NCBI RefSeq assembly: GCF_029338515.1
Contig: NZ_CP119988.1
Span: 3,224,001-3,288,000 of the forward strand
DNA length: 64,000 nt
Source of the DNA: Haloglomus litoreum
GTDB taxonomy: Archaea > Halobacteriota > Halobacteria > Halobacteriales > Haloarculaceae
Direction: 5' to 3'
Numbering within the stretch: the stretch's first letter is position 1; each line of letters opens with the position of its first letter. Below, piece by piece: positions 1-7,635 of the stretch. The notes below the pieces were generated by a model, which worked only from the letters and a program-made list of their open reading frames with translations, did not search any database and was not told where the DNA came from. Position numbers and translations under genes: made by a program.

Positions 1-715
1 CCCGACGGGGTGTTCGACGGTCGACGAGCTGCTGGACGGCGGGCTGGAACGCGGCGCCGTGACCCAGATCTACGGTCCGCCTGCGGCCGGGAAGACGAAC
101 CTCGCGCTGTCGGCCGCCGTCGGGGTCGCGGCCCGCGGCGGGACCGCCCTCTACATCGACACGGAGGGGCTCTCGGTCGACCGGCTCGAACAGCTCGCGC
201 GGGCACGCGTCGAGGAGATGGACGATCCCGACGCCACCGTCGAGGACCTCGCCTCGCGCATCATCATCACGGAGGCGTACGACTTCGACGAGCAGGCCGA
301 GGCGGTGCGCGATGCCGCGGAGTTCGCCGACCGCGTCGACCTCGTCGTACTCGATTCGGCGACGGGCTTCTACCGGCTCGCACGCGACGACGAGGACGGC
401 GGCGCCGCGCTCCGGGACGTGGCTCGGCAGGTGACACACCTGCTCTCGCTCGCGCGCAAGCACGACCTCGCGGTGGTCATCACGAACCAGGTGTACGCCG
501 ACCCCGACAGCGAGTCCGAGCGCCCGCGCCCGCTCGGCGGGCACACGCTGACCCACTGGTCCGGCGTCGTGCTGCGGGTCGAGCGGTTCCGGGCGGGGAA
601 CCGGCGCGCCACGTTGGAGAAACACCGCTCGAAGGCTGCGGGGGAGACGGCACGGTTCCGGATCACGGAGAACGGGCTGGAGGGTGTCGAGGAAGGGGCG
701 CCCGCGGAGTTCTGA
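1..715 (+). CDS. radB: RadB recombinase paralogue, 5' end outside window
   Basis: This is a RecA/RadA-superfamily ATPase of the archaeal RadB type, a RadA accessory factor in homologous recombination. The reading frame is open from base 2 and runs to the stop at 713-715, so the first codons lie outside the window. The Walker A motif GPPAAGKTN is followed by a Walker B-like strand (VDLVVLDSATGF). The frame ends soon after the core ATPase domain, and no N-terminal helix-hairpin-helix domain is seen, as expected for RadB rather than RadA. It is convergent with the CBS-domain gene 6 bp away. The family call is from motifs and length. Confidence 0.85.
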   Translation, partial: PTGCSTVDELLDGGLERGAVTQIYGPPAAGKTNLALSAAVGVAARGGTALYIDTEGLSVDRLEQLARARVEEMDDPDATVEDLASRIIITEAYDFDEQAEAVRDAAEFADRVDLVVLDSATGFYRLARDDEDGGAALRDVARQVTHLLSLARKHDLAVVITNQVYADPDSESERPRPLGGHTLTHWSGVVLRVERFRAGNRRATLEKHRSKAAGETARFRITENGLEGVEEGAPAEF

Positions 716-721
716 TCCCCG

Positions 722-1864
722 TTACAGCTCGCCCAGCTTCCGCAGAAGCTGGCCCTCGTACTCCTCGTCGGCCCGCATCCCCTTCTGCTCGAGGACGTTC
801 CGCTCGAGCGTATCGAGCGCGACGTGGAAGGCGGATTCGGCGCCGTAGCCCTCGCCGGAGCCCGCCATCTGCCCGACGTTCGTCCGGAGGCGGATCTGGC
901 ACTGCACCAGCGGCGTCCCTCGGAGCTTCTCGTCGTGCTCGTGGAAGCGGACGTGGGCGTGCTGGACCTGCATCTTCGCGAACTTGTCCGTGGTCCCCTC
1001 GATGGAGCGGACGATCTCCTCGCGCGAGATGGTCTCCAGCAGCGCGACGTTCGTGATCTGGACGTCCATGTGCTCCTCCTCCGTGTACGAGAGCGCACGC
1101 AGCACGTCCGTCTTCGTGAGGATGCCGGCGATGAGGTCGTCGTCCTCGTCCGGCGTGACCACGAGACCGGCGTAGTCGTTCTCCAGCATCGTCTCGACGG
1201 CCTCGCGGACGGACTCGCCCTCGGTCACGGTCGCGACGGGGCTGCTCATCAGGTCCGCGACCGGGAGGTCCAGCACGCGGTCGATGTCGCCCGCGCGGTC
1301 GCCCCGAGTCGTTCGGTCCTTCCGCTGGACGACGAACTCCGCGATGTCGTGGGTCGTCAGCATCCCCACCAGCCGCCCGTTCTCGTTGACCACGGGGAGC
1401 CGCGAGATGCCGTTCTCCCGGAGGCGGTTGATCGCGCGCCCGACGCTCGCGTCCTCGGGGAGCGTCGTGACCTCGTTCGTGGCGATCTGCTCGACCGTCA
1501 GCACGTCGAGGTTGTCCAGGACCGCCTCGAGGATGGCGTCCTCCGTGACGACCCCCCAGAGCCGGTCGGCCTCGAAGACGGGCGCCAGCTTCACGCCACC
1601 TTCCACGAGCATCCGCGCCACGTCCCGGACGTTGGCGGTCCGCTCGACCTGCGGCGCCGTCTGGACCATCCGCGAGGCCTTGGTGTCGTCCTCGACGTGG
1701 GACTGGAGGAGCTGCCGCTCCGTGATGACCCCGACGTACTCGTCGTCCTCGGTCACGACGACGCTCTTCGGGTTCTCACGATCGAACAGGGACCGGACCT
1801 TGGCCAACCGTTCGTCACTGTCCACCTGCACGTACTCGCGGGTCGCGATATCTGCGATGTCCAT
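722..1864 (-). CDS. Four-CBS-domain protein with HPF-like C-terminal domain
   Basis: A 380-residue protein with two tandem CBS pairs (about residues 8-60, 70-122, 128-185 and 200-265), each showing the (S/V)VV.(D/E)..GVIT or G(M/I)LT.(D/T) signature. CBS pairs usually bind adenine nucleotides. The last 110 residues (from about 270) resemble the ribosome-hibernation HPF/S30AE fold: a strand-rich stretch with a conserved H-x-R-F-H-E-H-D run, then a helix with AFHVALDTLERNV. I infer that it may bind ribosomes or rRNA in response to nucleotide state. The CBS assignment is firm and the C-terminal one tentative. The ATG at 1864 starts directly with the first CBS motif. Confidence 0.8.
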   Translation of the reverse strand: MDIADIATREYVQVDSDERLAKVRSLFDRENPKSVVVTEDDEYVGVITERQLLQSHVEDDTKASRMVQTAPQVERTANVRDVARMLVEGGVKLAPVFEADRLWGVVTEDAILEAVLDNLDVLTVEQIATNEVTTLPEDASVGRAINRLRENGISRLPVVNENGRLVGMLTTHDIAEFVVQRKDRTTRGDRAGDIDRVLDLPVADLMSSPVATVTEGESVREAVETMLENDYAGLVVTPDEDDDLIAGILTKTDVLRALSYTEEEHMDVQITNVALLETISREEIVRSIEGTTDKFAKMQVQHAHVRFHEHDEKLRGTPLVQCQIRLRTNVGQMAGSGEGYGAESAFHVALDTLERNVLEQKGMRADEEYEGQLLRKLGEL

Positions 1865-1944
1865 CGTCTTCTCCCGAATCGGTTGACCGCCCGCGCTCTT
1901 AAGATTGGTTCTTGCGTCGGCGCTCGCCCGACCCGCGGACCGGC

Positions 1945-2169
1945 GTGCCCGGATCCGATATCGGCCCCATCGACGACCCCCGACCCGGACCGTTCGTCCG
2001 CGCTCGCGTGCGGTAGGCCTCGCGACTCACCCGGCACCCCGAGGCGCACACGGAACTCCGCCCGGTTCTGGGCGAGCTGGCGCCCGACCTCGGCGCGCCC
2101 ATCGAGCAGTGCCCCGCCTGCGGAGCCCTCGGGACCCGCGAGCGGCTGGCCGACCACGACTGCGTGTAG
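1945..2169 (+). pseudogene. Small zinc-finger-like gene interrupted by an in-frame TAG
   Basis: From the GTG at 1945 a 75-codon frame continues to the TAG at 2167, but codon 24 (2014-2016) is also TAG. Sequence on both sides looks coding: an acidic, proline-rich start, then RLTRHPEAHTELRPVLGEL and a C-x2-C followed by H-x-x-C near the end. One frame with one nonsense codon suggests a recent null mutation. The frame one base over, just downstream (2170-2255, ending VMDAILRHFNAAVHISE), may be a displaced C-terminus. Sense-codon use of TAG is not expected in haloarchaea. Confidence 0.45.
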
Positions 2170-2301
2170 GGGAGACCATCACAATTGTCGACGACGGAGC
2201 CGTGATGGACGCCATTCTCCGCCACTTCAATGCCGCCGTGCACATCAGCGAGTAACGCTGACGCTGAACGAGCGAAAGAAAACAGGAAGGTGGTCAGCTG
2301 T

Positions 2302-2877
2302 TTATTCGACCGTGAACTTTCCGAGCGTGGCCGTGTCGCCGCCGTTCGAGGATTGCCACGTCACGCGAAGCTCGTCGTCACTCTCGAGTTGTTCAAAGTT
2401 GCCGTTGATACTACTGCTACCGTACGTGATAGTGCCAGCCCCGGTATCGCCACTGAACGAGTTCCCTGTGTAGATGGCGTCGACTTTGACAGATGTGCCG
2501 GCGGAAACATCACCAGAACCGCCGAATGGGGCAGCGGAATCGTCGGCAGCTCCCGAGCCCTGCTGAGTGATGTCCACAGCCGGGTTTCCGTTGACCTTAA
2601 TCGAAAGTTGACTCTCGGAAATCTTGTCACCACCGTCGTGGGTCACAGTCACTTCTTTGAGAGTCAGAGGGTTTGTGTTGTCGTTGTCGTACCCAGACAC
2701 CGACTCCTGATCGAACGTGAAGCTCGCCTGCGGGCTCGTGTTCGAGACCTGATCGCCGAGACCGAGCACGAAGGTACCGATCACGGCCGCCAGAATCACC
2801 GTAATCGCGACCATAAGGATGACCCCGATGACCGGTGAAACGGCGTCATCGTCGCTGAGTAGATTTCCGAATTTCAT
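2302..2877 (-). CDS. Type IV pilin, chromosomal array gene 1
   Basis: A 191-residue secreted pilin. The N-terminus ([18 protein letters not shown]) carries the PibD prepilin-peptidase site, with cleavage expected between DDDA and VSPVIG. The hydrophobic segment typical of Haloferax-type adhesion pilins (Pilin_N) follows; it anchors the subunit and forms the filament core. The middle (residues 50-165) is Ser/Thr/Asp-rich and differs between paralogues. The end ([16 protein letters not shown]) departs from the W-T-G-P ending of its neighbours. It is the most promoter-distal gene of the four-gene array, 24 bp after the previous one. Confidence 0.9.
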   Translation of the reverse strand: MKFGNLLSDDDAVSPVIGVILMVAITVILAAVIGTFVLGLGDQVSNTSPQASFTFDQESVSGYDNDNTNPLTLKEVTVTHDGGDKISESQLSIKVNGNPAVDITQQGSGAADDSAAPFGGSGDVSAGTSVKVDAIYTGNSFSGDTGAGTITYGSSSINGNFEQLESDDELRVTWQSSNGGDTATLGKFTVE

Positions 2878-2901
2878 TGTAATTGTTTGGTTGGACGGTG
2901 A

Positions 2902-3435
2902 TTATGCGCTTGGGCCAGTCCACTTGCCGAGCGTGGCCGTATCGCCGCCGTTCGAGGACTGCCAAGTTATCCGGACAGTCGACTTACTGAGGTCCAGGTG
3001 GTCCGCGGCCTGTTGAGTAGTACCACTTCCGCCGAAGCTGAAGTCAGATTCATCCAGCGTATCGGAGGTCCCAGCAGTAACGTCACCACTGGTACCAAAC
3101 GTTGTTCCAACATGGTTAGCTGGCTTATACTTACTACCCGCGGTAGCACTATCGTCGTTGATGAACGCGTTATTCACTGAGGCATTGAGGTTGTTAGCAG
3201 CGATTTTATCGCCACCATCATGAACTACCTCCAGTGAATCGCCTGTAGCGGACGTATCGTTAGTGTAATCGAATGTGAAGCTCGCAGATGGTGCGGTATC
3301 CGATACCTGGTCGCCCAGTCCGAGGACGAACGTGCCGATCACGGCGGCCAGAATCACCGTAATCGCGACCATGAGGATGACCCCGATGACCGGTGAAACG
3401 GCGTTTTCTTCTCCGAGTAGGTTGCTGAATTTCAT
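2902..3435 (-). CDS. Type IV pilin, chromosomal array gene 2
   Basis: A 177-residue pilin. The ATG at 3435 is chosen because the product then begins MKFSNLLGEENAVSPVIG with the PibD site at residues 11-12; a longer frame to 3507 adds sequence unlike any pilin. The H-domain matches the neighbours almost exactly. The central region is divergent and the end is the shared W[17 protein letters not shown] signature. Near-identical ends around a variable middle are typical of this array. It lies 25 bp downstream of gene 3 and is presumably co-transcribed. Confidence 0.9.
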   Translation of the reverse strand: MKFSNLLGEENAVSPVIGVILMVAITVILAAVIGTFVLGLGDQVSDTAPSASFTFDYTNDTSATGDSLEVVHDGGDKIAANNLNASVNNAFINDDSATAGSKYKPANHVGTTFGTSGDVTAGTSDTLDESDFSFGGSGTTQQAADHLDLSKSTVRITWQSSNGGDTATLGKWTGPSA

Positions 3436-3460
3436 TGTGTATTTACCAATTTTTAGCTGA

Positions 3461-3979
3461 TTACGCGTTGGGGCCGGTCCATTTGCCGAGGGTGGCAGAG
3501 TCTCCACCGTTCGAGGACTCCCACGTGATTCGTACGGTGTCGCCGTTTAGCTCCGTTGAGGAAGATGTAGTCTGCAGGTACACCGTCGTACCTGCCACGA
3601 CATCGTCGTCATCCTTAAGCCCTGTATCGGCGAAGTTCTCCGAGGTTGCTGTCGATGGCGAACTCGGGTTAGATGTGCTTGACAGATTCGCTGAAGTTTG
3701 CCAACTGGCACTCAAAGTAGTTGCAGGAATCTTATCACCGCCATCATGCGTTATCTCGAGCTGATCGCCGTCAACACCAGAAGACCCGTCGTAGTTAGCT
3801 TCGTCATTGAAGTCGAAGGTGAAGCTAGCCTGCGGACTCGTGTTCGATACCTGGTCGCCCAGTCCGAGGACGAATGTGCCAATGACGGCGGCGAGGATGA
3901 CCGTAATCGCGACCATGAGGATGACCCCGATGACCGGTGAGACGGCGTCGTCGTCGCCGAATACGTTTTTGAGTTGCAT
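3461..3979 (-). CDS. Type IV pilin, chromosomal array gene 3
   Basis: A 172-residue pilin starting [18 protein letters not shown], with a PibD site after residue 11, then the invariant hydrophobic segment and ASFTFDF strand. The middle is rich in Ser, Thr and Asn (many possible N- or O-glycosylation sites) and unlike its neighbours. It ends in the shared [16 protein letters not shown] motif. Spacing to gene 4 is 24 bp, with no promoter visible in the gap. Confidence 0.9.
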   Translation of the reverse strand: MQLKNVFGDDDAVSPVIGVILMVAITVILAAVIGTFVLGLGDQVSNTSPQASFTFDFNDEANYDGSSGVDGDQLEITHDGGDKIPATTLSASWQTSANLSSTSNPSSPSTATSENFADTGLKDDDDVVAGTTVYLQTTSSSTELNGDTVRITWESSNGGDSATLGKWTGPNA

Positions 3980-4003
3980 TTGAGTGAGGGAATCTTCAAT
4001 TGA

Positions 4004-4477
4004 TTACGCAGCCGGCCCAGTCCACTTGCCGAGGGTGGCCGTGTCCCCGCCGTTCGAGGACTCCCAGGTAACGCGGAGAGTGTCACCGCCGTTAACCTGT
4101 GCCGTCCATGAGGTCCCAGCACTAACAGTGTCGCCGGCCGAGAACCCGCAACTTGTCAGGTCTGTACTGGATGCCACGGAGACGCTCATCTGTCCTGCCT
4201 CGATACCGTCCCCACCATCGTGGGTGATTGTGAGGATGCCGTTAGATCCAGCGCCTGAACTTGAAATGTCTCCACAGTCCGAACTACCAAGGCTTGCACT
4301 CTCGTCGAAGTCGAACGTGAAGCTCGCCTGCGGACTCGTATTCGATACCTGATCGCCGAGACCGAGCACGAATGTGCCGATCACGGCCGCCAGAATCACC
4401 GTAATCGCGACCATGAGGATGACCCCGATGACCGGTGAGACGGCGTCGTCGTCGCCGAATAGGTTACTGAATTGCAT
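4004..4477 (-). CDS. Type IV pilin, chromosomal array gene 4 (promoter-proximal)
   Basis: A 157-residue pilin, first gene of the leftward array. It starts [18 protein letters not shown] and ends WTGPAA. Two Cys residues (in SSDCGDISS and DLTSCGF) could form a disulphide, unusual among its neighbours. A long leader precedes it; the likely TATA box is at 4604-4611, giving an untranslated leader of roughly 100 nt. The 400 bp before the gene are clearly homologous to those before the element's pilin array. Confidence 0.9.
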   Translation of the reverse strand: MQFSNLFGDDDAVSPVIGVILMVAITVILAAVIGTFVLGLGDQVSNTSPQASFTFDFDESASLGSSDCGDISSSGAGSNGILTITHDGGDGIEAGQMSVSVASSTDLTSCGFSAGDTVSAGTSWTAQVNGGDTLRVTWESSNGGDTATLGKWTGPAA

Positions 4478-5284
4478 TGTCGTTGTCTCGCGCCCAGGTC
4501 GGTGTGTGTAAGCCGCGCCTACGGCCGACGGGATCGAGCCCGACGCCGACCGCCCAGCCCGGCTCGCTGCCCGGGTCGCGTAGTCACGGAGTCCGACTCG
4601 CCATACATAAATGTACGTGCTGTTCGGGGCCAGATATCTCGACTTAACGAGTCGTTACCTCCCGAATTCAGCCATTTGAGAACCCGAGAGCCAGAACCGA
4701 ATCCACGCGGCCATTCATAAGTAACACCCGGAAACCACCGCCAACGCCCGTCTCCGACCCCCTCCGACGAGTGACACCAGCCAACGCACCGGTTTTCACC
4801 CGTCTAATGGCCCATTAACGCCCGTTTCTGCTGGGGACGCCGTGCGCTGGGCTGTCACGAGCATAAAAACTTGCTGGCCATTCTGAGCGCCCGTAATAAA
4901 GGCCATCACCACCCCAGGGTGTGGCGCGCACCCCGGCTATATCCGGTCGCGCCGCTCGGCGCGTCGAACGCAGGCGGAGGGCCAACCCGGGCAGAGTGTG
5001 GCCCCCCGCATACATACCTCCCCACGCGTGCCGGGCTCATGCAGCACGTGGCAGGCACCCTGGCCTACGCAACCGAGACCTAAAAACAGGCACACCGTTT
5101 TCGGGATATGAGATGACCGCTACCGCGGCGGACATCATGAACGCCGTCGTTTCATGCACGGGCTGGGTCCCCACTCGGCAGCCGATCGATCAGCACCGAA
5201 GTCTCCGAAATCAGGCGCTGCCACTAGCGAGGGGACGCTGTCCAGGCATTCGCTCGAGACCGAGAATAACATCGAATGAGATAC
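4478..5284 (-). promoter_or_regulatory. Long control region of the chromosomal pilin array
   Basis: No convincing gene is seen in these 807 bases. Much of the first 630 bases aligns by eye with 14877-15518 inside the element, although neither side codes for a pilin. Shared landmarks are the leader just before the ATG, the TATA box (TACATAAA on the plus strand, 4604-4611), an odd palindrome TAATGG-C-CCATTA (4805-4817), a GGGTGTG/CGCACCC hairpin near 4917-4935, a CCGG-CTATAT-CCGG palindrome, and a final C(C/T)TAAAAACA. Conservation of many short dyads suggests protein-binding sites or a structured RNA. The rest (about 5105-5284) holds nothing I recognise. Confidence 0.55.
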
Positions 5285-5410
5285 TCGCTCAGGCGCTGGA
5301 ACCGGTCCACTTGCCGAGCGTGCCGTGTCGCCGCCGTTCGCAGAGGCCCACACAACATGAGCGGTGTCGTCATGGCTACCGTTCTCAGCCGTGAGGAGGG
5401 CTAAACGTCG
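5285..5410 (-). pseudogene. Pilin gene fragment (C-terminal end)
   Basis: On the minus strand this stretch encodes a run close to the pilin C-terminus (HVVWASANGGDTA, then GPVPA). A missing base in the GTGGCCGTG block breaks the frame before LGKWTGP. There is no N-terminal half, PibD site or hydrophobic segment. It is the stump of a fifth pilin gene, truncated on its upstream side near 5410, where homology to the element's right end begins. Confidence 0.7.
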
Positions 5411-5939
5411 GCTTTTCTTGGACTGGTGAACTCTTACGGGCGCTGAACACTGGGCTGGGCGTTCGACCCTGCGGGCGTGGACGCACTCGCAGCGTGTACG
5501 GTCGAGACACCCATGACGCCAGGCAACCGTTCCGATGGCCGTTCGTGACCACCGGGTCGCGTGAGGCCGAGCGGGTAGCGTCGCGAGACACCAGCGTCGG
5601 ACGGGGAGGGAGGGCTCGGCGTCGAGCGCCACCCCCAGGTCTCACTCCCGCCCTCGGCCGGACGATGGACGCGGTTCCCGCGGGTGCCTCGCGACCGGAG
5701 GACCTTGTCGCCTCGTCGACGGCCCGGGCGCCGCTGCTCGGCGCTCACGCACGCAACCCGCCTACGCGTGCGCGCAACACAGCCACACTCGGTTCGTCCC
5801 CCGCACGGATTGCAGCTGATGCCGCTCGGGTTGTCACGGGGGGTCTGCGGCTGGGTCTCGCTCATCGTGACGCACCTCCGAGACGGCCTGAGGTTGCAGA
5901 ATGAAACCTCTTATCGAAGGTGTGTCCGTTAAAACTCCA
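5411..5939 (-). pseudogene. Decayed copy of the element's right end
   Basis: About 5640-5939 resembles 47908-48320 at base level: GGTTCCCG.GGGT.C...GTGACCGGAGGAC is shared, and the minus-strand frame from the ATG at 5865 reads like a fusion of homologues of the 43-residue gene (MSE.Q start, CxxC) and the 75-residue gene (VLRSRGT.GNRVHRPA). The last 70 bases before copy 1 also match the pre-junction bases of the element in patches (ACGCACC, ACGGC, TGAG, ACCTCTT). So an older, related element once ended at this site. The part from 5411 to about 5640 is not clearly assignable. Confidence 0.6.
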
Positions 5940-6024
5940 TGGGTTGGGGCGGGTTGCCGAATTTCAGAAGCGCAGCACCGGTTTCCGATGCGATTGCCGC
6001 TGCTTGGGTGGGTTCAGTTGTCAT
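5929..6024 (-). CDS. Attachment-site ORF, truncated form (31 codons)
   Basis: The ATG at 6024 lies inside the end of the integrase gene (11-bp overlap). The frame MTTEPTQAAAIASETGAALL... crosses the left junction and stops at 5929 after three flank-encoded residues (MEF). At the internal junction the same frame continues to 49 codons (48256-48405). If translated, its C-terminus depends on which DNA is joined to the site. Evidence for translation is only the overlap with int and the open frame. Confidence 0.4.
   Translation of the reverse strand: MTTEPTQAAAIASETGAALLKFGNPPQPMEF
5930..5960. other. Left attachment junction (attL-like)
   Basis: Sequence identity with the internal junction starts exactly at 5940 (TGGGTTGGGGCGGG...). 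Bases up to 5939 differ (ends AAACTCCA here, CTGCAG at 48320). The integrase stop is 74 bp away, the usual int-att arrangement. The core must start at or after 5940, but its length cannot be fixed without the right end. No tRNA gene overlaps the site. Confidence 0.6.
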
Positions 6025-7054
6025 CGTCAGCCTCCATCGAAAGGCGGCTAACCGATTCCGCCCGGCGTTCGTAGAACTCCTCGTCGGCACCGGCCACGTC
6101 GTAGTGCTTCCGGATGACCTCCGGGCTCGCGTTGACGCGTTTCGCGACGACCTCGACGGGCAGCCCGCGGTTGAGCTGCCAGGTGATCGACCCCGTCCGG
6201 ATGCGGTGTGGCGAGAGCGTCGACGGGCAGTGGACGGCCTCCCCACGGGTGAACCAGTCACAGGACTGTCGGAGCTTCCCGTGTGGGCACTCGACGGCCC
6301 GGCAGGGCGTGGTGGCGTAGTACGACCACGAACGCAGGGTGTTCTTACTCGGGCGGCCCTGCGTCGTCGTGAGCAGCGGCCGACGCTTGTGGTCGTCGAC
6401 CATCTCCGTCCGGTTGAGGGCGAGATACCGGGTGAGGGTGGTCGCAGTCTCGTCGGGGATGCCGACCAGCCGCTCGCCCCCGGCGCCGTTCTTGAGGGTG
6501 GTGCCGGTCTCCGGGCGGTGGACGAACCGGACCGTGCAGGCATCGGTGTCGATATCCCGGATATCCAGTCCGCGGATGGCGCCGACACGGGCGCCGATGA
6601 ACCAGGCCAGCTCCAGCAGGACGTGATGGGTCGTCGCCCGCTCGAAGCCGTCGCGATAGCTGCGGATAATCGCCAGCGCACTGTCGGCCTCGAGACGCTC
6701 GGAGTTGACCTCGTCGCTCTCGTCGATACTCGGCGGGTCGATCTTCTCGGACAGGCCATCCGCGACGAGTTCGACGCGCTCACAGTACGCGAGGAACTGC
6801 CGCAGCGTCGTGAGTTCGTTCGACAGCGTGACCGGACTGACGCCGGTCGCGCGCCGGTCGTGCTCGTAACTGTCGAGGTCCCAGCCCGAGAGGTCGCGAA
6901 TCGACTCGATGCCCTCCTGGTCGTCGCACCACTCGACGAACAACTTGAGCCGGTACCAGTACCCCGAGACGGTCGCCTCGGCCTTGTCGACCCGGAGCTT
7001 GTCGAGCCAGCGGTCGACGGCCTGGCGGGGGTCGAGGTCGGGGGCACGGCTCAC
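6014..7054 (-). CDS. Tyrosine integrase (intact copy)
   Basis: A 346-residue XerC/D-like site-specific recombinase, presumably responsible for element integration and excision. Residues 1-100 form the SAM-like core-binding domain (RQAVDRWLDKLRVDKAEATVSGYW). The catalytic domain shows Arg156 (GARVGAIRGLDI), His283-x-x-Arg286 (SPHRIR) and the nucleophile Tyr318 (KHYD). An unusual Cys/His cluster (C251, C256, H258, C265) may bind zinc. The GTG at 7054 is chosen because it overlaps the TGA of the J-domain gene (GTGA) and begins right before the conserved domain; longer frames run through that gene. It is the last full gene of a five-gene leftward operon, next to the attachment site. Confidence 0.9.
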   Translation of the reverse strand: MSRAPDLDPRQAVDRWLDKLRVDKAEATVSGYWYRLKLFVEWCDDQEGIESIRDLSGWDLDSYEHDRRATGVSPVTLSNELTTLRQFLAYCERVELVADGLSEKIDPPSIDESDEVNSERLEADSALAIIRSYRDGFERATTHHVLLELAWFIGARVGAIRGLDIRDIDTDACTVRFVHRPETGTTLKNGAGGERLVGIPDETATTLTRYLALNRTEMVDDHKRRPLLTTTQGRPSKNTLRSWSYYATTPCRAVECPHGKLRQSCDWFTRGEAVHCPSTLSPHRIRTGSITWQLNRGLPVEVVAKRVNASPEVIRKHYDVAGADEEFYERRAESVSRLSMEADDDN

Positions 7055-7635
7055 GAATCTCCCTCCAGCATGGCCTCCTCGGCCTCGACGACGCGCTGGA
7101 ACGCGTCCGTGCTCCCGCCGTTGTCCGGGTGGGTCTCCTTCTTCCGGGCGCGTGCGGCCCCCTTCACGACGCTCTCGGGCGCATCTGGGGCGACGCCCAG
7201 CACCTCGTGCGGTGGCGGGCCGGTCGCGACCGGCTCGTCGCCGGGCAAGGCCTGGGTCTCGAACTCGGAGCCGACTGTGCCCACGCCGTATCGGTCGAGG
7301 GCGCGCTTCGCTTCGAGGTACTTCGCGATGGCGCGGGCGTTGTCCCGGAGGGTGGTCCACCGGTCACACGGGAACGCCCGGCCCTCCCCGTCGAGGTCGC
7401 AGTAGACCACGACGCCGGGGTCCTCGGGCTCGCGGTCCTGGTAGGGCCGATGCGGGTGCCGCTGGGTGTGTGGCGCGGCCGTCTCGACGCGCGGGTTGAC
7501 CGCGTCCATCTGGTCGAGCTGTTCGAGGATGGAGTCGAACGCCTCCGTCTGGGAGACACGGAACCCGTGCGGGTACCGAGTGCGTTCGGCGGGTGGCGTG
7601 CGCTCAAATCCTGCCGGCCAATCGAGGTCGCTCAT
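7051..7635 (-). CDS. J-domain (DnaJ-like) protein
   Basis: A 194-residue protein. The C-terminal third (about residues 140-194) is a compact J-domain: PHEVLGVAPDAPESVVKGAARARKKETHPDNGG, with the essential HPD that stimulates Hsp70/DnaK ATPase. The N-terminal part has no known domain (Pro/His-rich linker, then a region with CDLDGEGRAFPCD). The ATG at 7635 overlaps the stop of the upstream gene (ATGA) and its own stop overlaps the int GTG, so translation is probably coupled. It may recruit host DnaK for replication-complex remodelling or particle assembly; that is inference. Confidence 0.8.
   Translation of the reverse strand: MSDLDWPAGFERTPPAERTRYPHGFRVSQTEAFDSILEQLDQMDAVNPRVETAAPHTQRHPHRPYQDREPEDPGVVVYCDLDGEGRAFPCDRWTTLRDNARAIAKYLEAKRALDRYGVGTVGSEFETQALPGDEPVATGPPPHEVLGVAPDAPESVVKGAARARKKETHPDNGGSTDAFQRVVEAEEAMLEGDS

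Noticed and set aside
2014-2016. Pyrrolysine read-through of TAG
   Set aside because: No pyl genes are visible and haloarchaea are not known to use it generally; a nonsense mutation is simpler.
824-2473. A 549-codon plus-strand frame opposite the CBS-domain gene
   Set aside because: Antisense to a gene with four clear CBS domains; composition (Arg, Asp, Leu, Val repeats) is that of a reverse-frame shadow.
5900-6020. tRNA gene as the integration target
   Set aside because: No cloverleaf or T-loop consensus can be built around 5940, and the shared sequence at both junctions does not resemble a tRNA 3' end. Integration is at another kind of site.
5939-7405. A 488-codon plus-strand frame opposite the integrase
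   Set aside because: Antisense shadow of the integrase and J-domain genes, which carry catalytic motifs.
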